Below are positions 13,442-15,792 of a stretch of 15,792 nucleotides of DNA, piece after piece. The position numbers were made by a program, and so were the translations under genes. The DNA comes from JBOHCT01 sp050699055. Its GTDB lineage: Bacteria; Actinomycetota; Actinomycetes; Streptosporangiales; JBOHCT01. Position 1 is the stretch's first letter; every line of letters begins with the position of its first letter. The DNA lies in NCBI GenBank assembly GCA_050699055.1, contig JBOHCT010000094.1, forward strand, positions 1 to 15,792, written 5' to 3'. The notes below the pieces were generated by a model. That model was given only the letters and a program-made list of their open reading frames with translations, made no database searches and was not told where the DNA came from.

Positions 13442-14786
13442 CCCGGGTCCGGAGACGCCCCCTGAGACGGCCACGGTAGGGCAGGCGCCCCTGCTCGACG
13501 TCCGCGACCTCGAGGTCCATTTCGCGTTGCGCGGCGGCTTCCTCCAGCGTGTCGCCGGCCACGATGTGGGCATGGTCAAGGCCGTCGACGGGGTGAGCTT
13601 TCAGCTGCGGCGCGGCGAGGTCCTCGGCCTGGTGGGCGAGTCCGGCAGCGGCAAGACCACGCTCGGCCGCTCCGTCCTCGGGCTTGTCCCCGCCACCGGC
13701 GGCAGCATCAGCCTCGAAGGCAGGGACATCACCGGGCTGTCCGACCGGCGGTTCCGGCCGCTGCGTCGCCGGATGCAGATGGTCTTTCAGGACCCGCACG
13801 CCGCGCTCAACCCCGCGATGAGCGTGGCCGCGGCTGTCGCCCACCCGCTGCGCATCCACAAGCTCGCGACCGACGCCGCCGACGTCGACCGTCGGGTGCG
13901 CGACGCCCTCGACCGCGTCGGTCTCGCCCCGGCCGAACGCTTCCTCGACAAGTACCCCAGCGACCTGTCCGGCGGGCAGAAGCAGCGTGTCGTCCTGGCC
14001 CGCGCGATCATCCTCGGCCCCGACCTCGTCGTCGCCGATGAACCGGTGTCGATGCTGGACATGAGCGTCCGCGCGAAGATCCTCGACCTGATGCTCGGGT
14101 TGAGAGACGACCTCGGCCTGACTTACCTGTACATCACCCACGACCTGGCCACGGCGAAGTTCTTCTGCGACAGGGTCGCGATCATGTACCTCGGCCGGCT
14201 CGTCGAAGTCGGACCCGCGGAGAAGATCTTCGCCGACCCCAAGCACCCCTACACCCAGGCGCTGCTGCGGGCCATCCCCGAACCCGACCCCGCCAAGGCC
14301 GTTCCCCGCGACCTCCCCCGCGGCGAGATCCCCGACGCCGTCCATCCCCCGCTCGGCTGCTCTTTCCACCCCCGCTGCCCGAAGGCGTTTCAGGTCTGCG
14401 GCTGGGAGACCCGCGACCTGCGTCTCCTCCTCGAACAGCGCTGGGTCGAGGCGGGCGAAGCCGCCTACGACGCCGAACGCTCGATCGTCGGCGACCTCGA
14501 TACCCTCGACCAGCCCGGCCACGACGTCGTCGTCCCGGCCAAACAGTCGCCCGACAAGCTCCTCGACCTGCTACGCACCATCCGCGACGAGCACCCCGAC
14601 GAGCCGCTGTGGAAGGGCGTTCGTCGCATGTACGCCGTCGACGGCGGTGTCCGTATCGAGTTCGTCGAGGGCATCGACCCCGCCCTCACCCAGACCGATG
14701 GCGCCGACGTCGCCTGCCTCCTCTACGACACCGCCGCGCGGCAGCGGGCCGCCGAGCTCGCCGACGAGGCGCGTACCTCCGCATAG
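13425..14786 (+). CDS. ABC importer ATP-binding protein, DppF/OppF family, with C-terminal insertion
   Basis: A 453-residue ATPase partner of the preceding gene. Walker A GESGSGKTT (71-79), Q-loop FQDPHAALNP, signature LSGGQKQR (181-188), Walker B VVADEP with Asp205-Glu206, D-loop SMLD and H-loop ITHDLA are intact. The family is usually about 320-350 residues. The excess lies late: the cysteine pattern GCSFHPRCPKAFQVC ends at Cys325, but the matching last cysteine (VACLLYD) is Cys431, leaving 105 residues between, against 17 in the paired ATPase. The insert looks helical then alpha/beta (SPDKLLDLLRTIRDEHPDEP, WKGVRRM, VDGGVRIEF). The start is TTG 13425: AGAGGAG (13411-13417) lies 7 bp before it and the conserved domain begins about 25 residues later. 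Longer frames lie inside the upstream gene without such a site. Confidence 0.93.
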   Translation: MPTKPDPGPETPPETATVGQAPLLDVRDLEVHFALRGGFLQRVAGHDVGMVKAVDGVSFQLRRGEVLGLVGESGSGKTTLGRSVLGLVPATGGSISLEGRDITGLSDRRFRPLRRRMQMVFQDPHAALNPAMSVAAAVAHPLRIHKLATDAADVDRRVRDALDRVGLAPAERFLDKYPSDLSGGQKQRVVLARAIILGPDLVVADEPVSMLDMSVRAKILDLMLGLRDDLGLTYLYITHDLATAKFFCDRVAIMYLGRLVEVGPAEKIFADPKHPYTQALLRAIPEPDPAKAVPRDLPRGEIPDAVHPPLGCSFHPRCPKAFQVCGWETRDLRLLLEQRWVEAGEAAYDAERSIVGDLDTLDQPGHDVVVPAKQSPDKLLDLLRTIRDEHPDEPLWKGVRRMYAVDGGVRIEFVEGIDPALTQTDGADVACLLYDTAARQRAAELADEARTSA

Positions 14787-14807
14787 CGGTACGGACGCTG
14801 TGCTCGA

Positions 14808-14897
14808 TCATCTCGTCTCGGGTGCTGGCCCCGGCCGCGCCAGGCCCGTCTCGTAGGCGAAGACGACCGCCTGTACCCGGTCGCGCAGACTGAGCTT
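14808..14897 (-). pseudogene. C-terminal scar of a LuxR/NarL-type response regulator
   Basis: The reverse strand encodes KLSLRDRVQAVVFAYETG then LARPG, followed by a few residues and TGA. This matches, from memory, the last helix of actinobacterial NarL/FixJ response regulators, where (K)LxLRDRVQAVVxAYExGL(V/A)xPG ends the DNA-binding domain. Upstream of the Lys the same frame reads GVATGRPRR, with no recognition helix, and neither other frame restores one. No receiver domain or start codon remains. About 29 residues of a lost gene are therefore left between the importer operon and the nuclease gene. Confidence 0.62.
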
Positions 14898-14900
14898 GGA

Positions 14901-14933
14901 TCGGCGGGGGCGCCCGGTCGCCACCCCCGCCGA
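14901..14933. terminator. Inverted repeat, possible bidirectional terminator
   Basis: Perfect 10-bp arms TCGGCGGGGG (14901-14910) and CCCCCGCCGA (14924-14933) flank a 13-nt loop. It lies between the convergent importer operon and nuclease gene, where a shared terminator would be expected. There is no U-tract on either strand, as is common in high-GC actinobacteria. It abuts the breakpoint of the response-regulator scar. Confidence 0.5.
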
Positions 14934-14973
14934 ACCATCGGCCGACCGCTCCTCACGGAAGGCGAGTGACACC

Positions 14974-15792
14974 TCACTGGCTTCGGCCGGCCGCCTTGGC
15001 GTGACTTTCCGTTCCATTGCCACTCGCGGGTGGTGTCGGTGGCTCGGGCAGCGGGGGAGGCGTGCCGCCGAACGCGGGGCACAGCGACTTGTGCGGGCAC
15101 CAGTCGCACAGCTTGCTCGGCCGGGGTCGCCACTCGCCGGTCGACATGGCGCGCTCGATGGCTTTCCACAGCGCGAGGAGCTTGCGCTCGGTCGCCCGCA
15201 GGTCCGCCTCGTCGGGTACGTAGCGAACGATCTCACTGTTGCCCAGGTAGATGAGCTGGAGCATGCGGGGGAGCCAGCCGCGGGCGCGCCACAGCACGAG
15301 CGCGTAGAACTTCATCTGGAACAGCGCTCTGGCCTCGAAGACCTCGCTCGGGGCCGTGCCTGTCTTGTAGTCGACCACCCGCACCTCACCGGTCGCGGCG
15401 ACGTCGAGACGGTCGACGTAGCCGCGCAGCAGCAGCCCGGAGTCGAGCACGGCCTCGACGTAGGCCTCACGCTCGGCGGGCTCGAGCCGGCGAGGGTCCT
15501 CCAGCGAGAAGTACCGCCGCAACATGAGGCGGACGCTGTCGAACCACGCGTCGCGGCCCGTGTCGTCCTCGAACAGCTCGCCGAGCATCGGCTCCGCGTC
15601 GACCAGCCGCCTCCACTCGCCGTCGACCATGGCGACCGCGGCCTCTGGGGTCCGCTCGCCGGCCGGAAGGTCGAACAAACGCTCGAGGACGGCGTGCACC
15701 GTCGTCCCGCGAGCGGTCTCCGGCGTCGGCCGCTCGGGGAGGCGGTCGACCACGCGAAGGCGGTACAGCAGTGGGCAGGTCATGAAGTCGCC
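14974..15792 (-). CDS. RecB-family PD-(D/E)XK nuclease with Fe-S cysteines (5' end beyond window)
   Basis: At least 272 residues; the frame runs off the right edge. An ATG at 15783 is not the likely start, because the preceding codons (GDF) continue the family's usual N-terminus just before MTCPLLYR. Numbering from that Met, the nuclease core is visible: GTTVH (His30), GYVDRLD (Asp124), VVDYKTG (Asp138, Lys140) and QMKFY (Gln156, Tyr160). Cys3 together with C226-x2-C229-x5-C235 (CDWCPHKSLC) matches the 4Fe-4S cysteine arrangement of AddB/Cas4-type nucleases. It probably acts on DNA ends, but stand-alone actinobacterial members have no established role. From memory, the M. tuberculosis relative is Rv2119, near tRNA methyltransferase and the proteasomal ATPase mpa, so those genes may lie just right of the window. 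It is convergent with the importer operon; cas genes are absent here. Confidence 0.92.
   Translation of the reverse strand, partial: GDFMTCPLLYRLRVVDRLPERPTPETARGTTVHAVLERLFDLPAGERTPEAAVAMVDGEWRRLVDAEPMLGELFEDDTGRDAWFDSVRLMLRRYFSLEDPRRLEPAEREAYVEAVLDSGLLLRGYVDRLDVAATGEVRVVDYKTGTAPSEVFEARALFQMKFYALVLWRARGWLPRMLQLIYLGNSEIVRYVPDEADLRATERKLLALWKAIERAMSTGEWRPRPSKLCDWCPHKSLCPAFGGTPPPLPEPPTPPASGNGTESHAKAAGRSQ

Noticed and set aside
13062..14522. 486-codon open frame on - strand opposite the ATPase genes
   Set aside because: Shadow of two overlapping ATPase genes with complete motifs; no start signal or domain.

Overview
The window comes from a high-GC actinomycete chromosome. The codons are strongly GC-biased at third positions, GTG and TTG starts are used, and the gene set is typical of the phylum: a PAC2-family protein divergent from a cobalamin-dependent methionine synthase, and a RecB-like Fe-S nuclease of the kind found near the actinobacterial Pup-proteasome locus. 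From memory, Mycobacterium tuberculosis has a comparable order (Rv2119 nuclease, hisG/hisE, metH Rv2124c, PAC2 Rv2125). Most of the window is therefore probably core chromosome, with an ABC-transporter operon sitting in that neighbourhood. I cannot name the genus.

Layout. 1-37 (-): first 12 codons of an unidentified gene, preceded by a perfect 9-bp inverted repeat (51-73) that looks like an operator. 107-1324 (-): MFS exporter resembling the fosmidomycin-resistance (Fsr) group. 1538-1819 (+): DUF427 protein. 1838-2509 (+): haloacid dehalogenase with every catalytic residue of true L-2-haloacid dehalogenases. 2543-3400 (-) and 3466-3936 (-): PAC2 protein and universal stress protein, probably co-transcribed. 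4039-7656 (+): metH, with an 18-bp in-frame tandem array at its 5' end. 7653-8384 (+): a second HAD phosphatase, start overlapping the metH stop. 8655-14786 (+): a complete peptide/nickel-type (Dpp/Opp) ABC importer: lipoprotein, two permeases, two ATPases. 14808-14897 (-): scar of a LuxR-type response regulator tail, next to a hairpin. 14974-15792 (-): 5'-truncated RecB-family nuclease.

How the genes work together. The five importer genes form one operon. The last four overlap each other by 1, 1 and 17 bases, and a strong hairpin separates the binding protein from the permeases, which would favour excess binding protein. metH and the downstream HAD gene look translationally coupled. PAC2 and the stress protein are read away from metH across an intergenic region of only about 100 bp.

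I found no clear new defence, mobile or RNA-guided system. The observations most worth a second look are the in-frame tandem array in metH, the roughly 90-residue insertion in the second importer ATPase, the palindrome near the left edge, the response-regulator scar, and the intact dehalogenase catalytic set next to DUF427.
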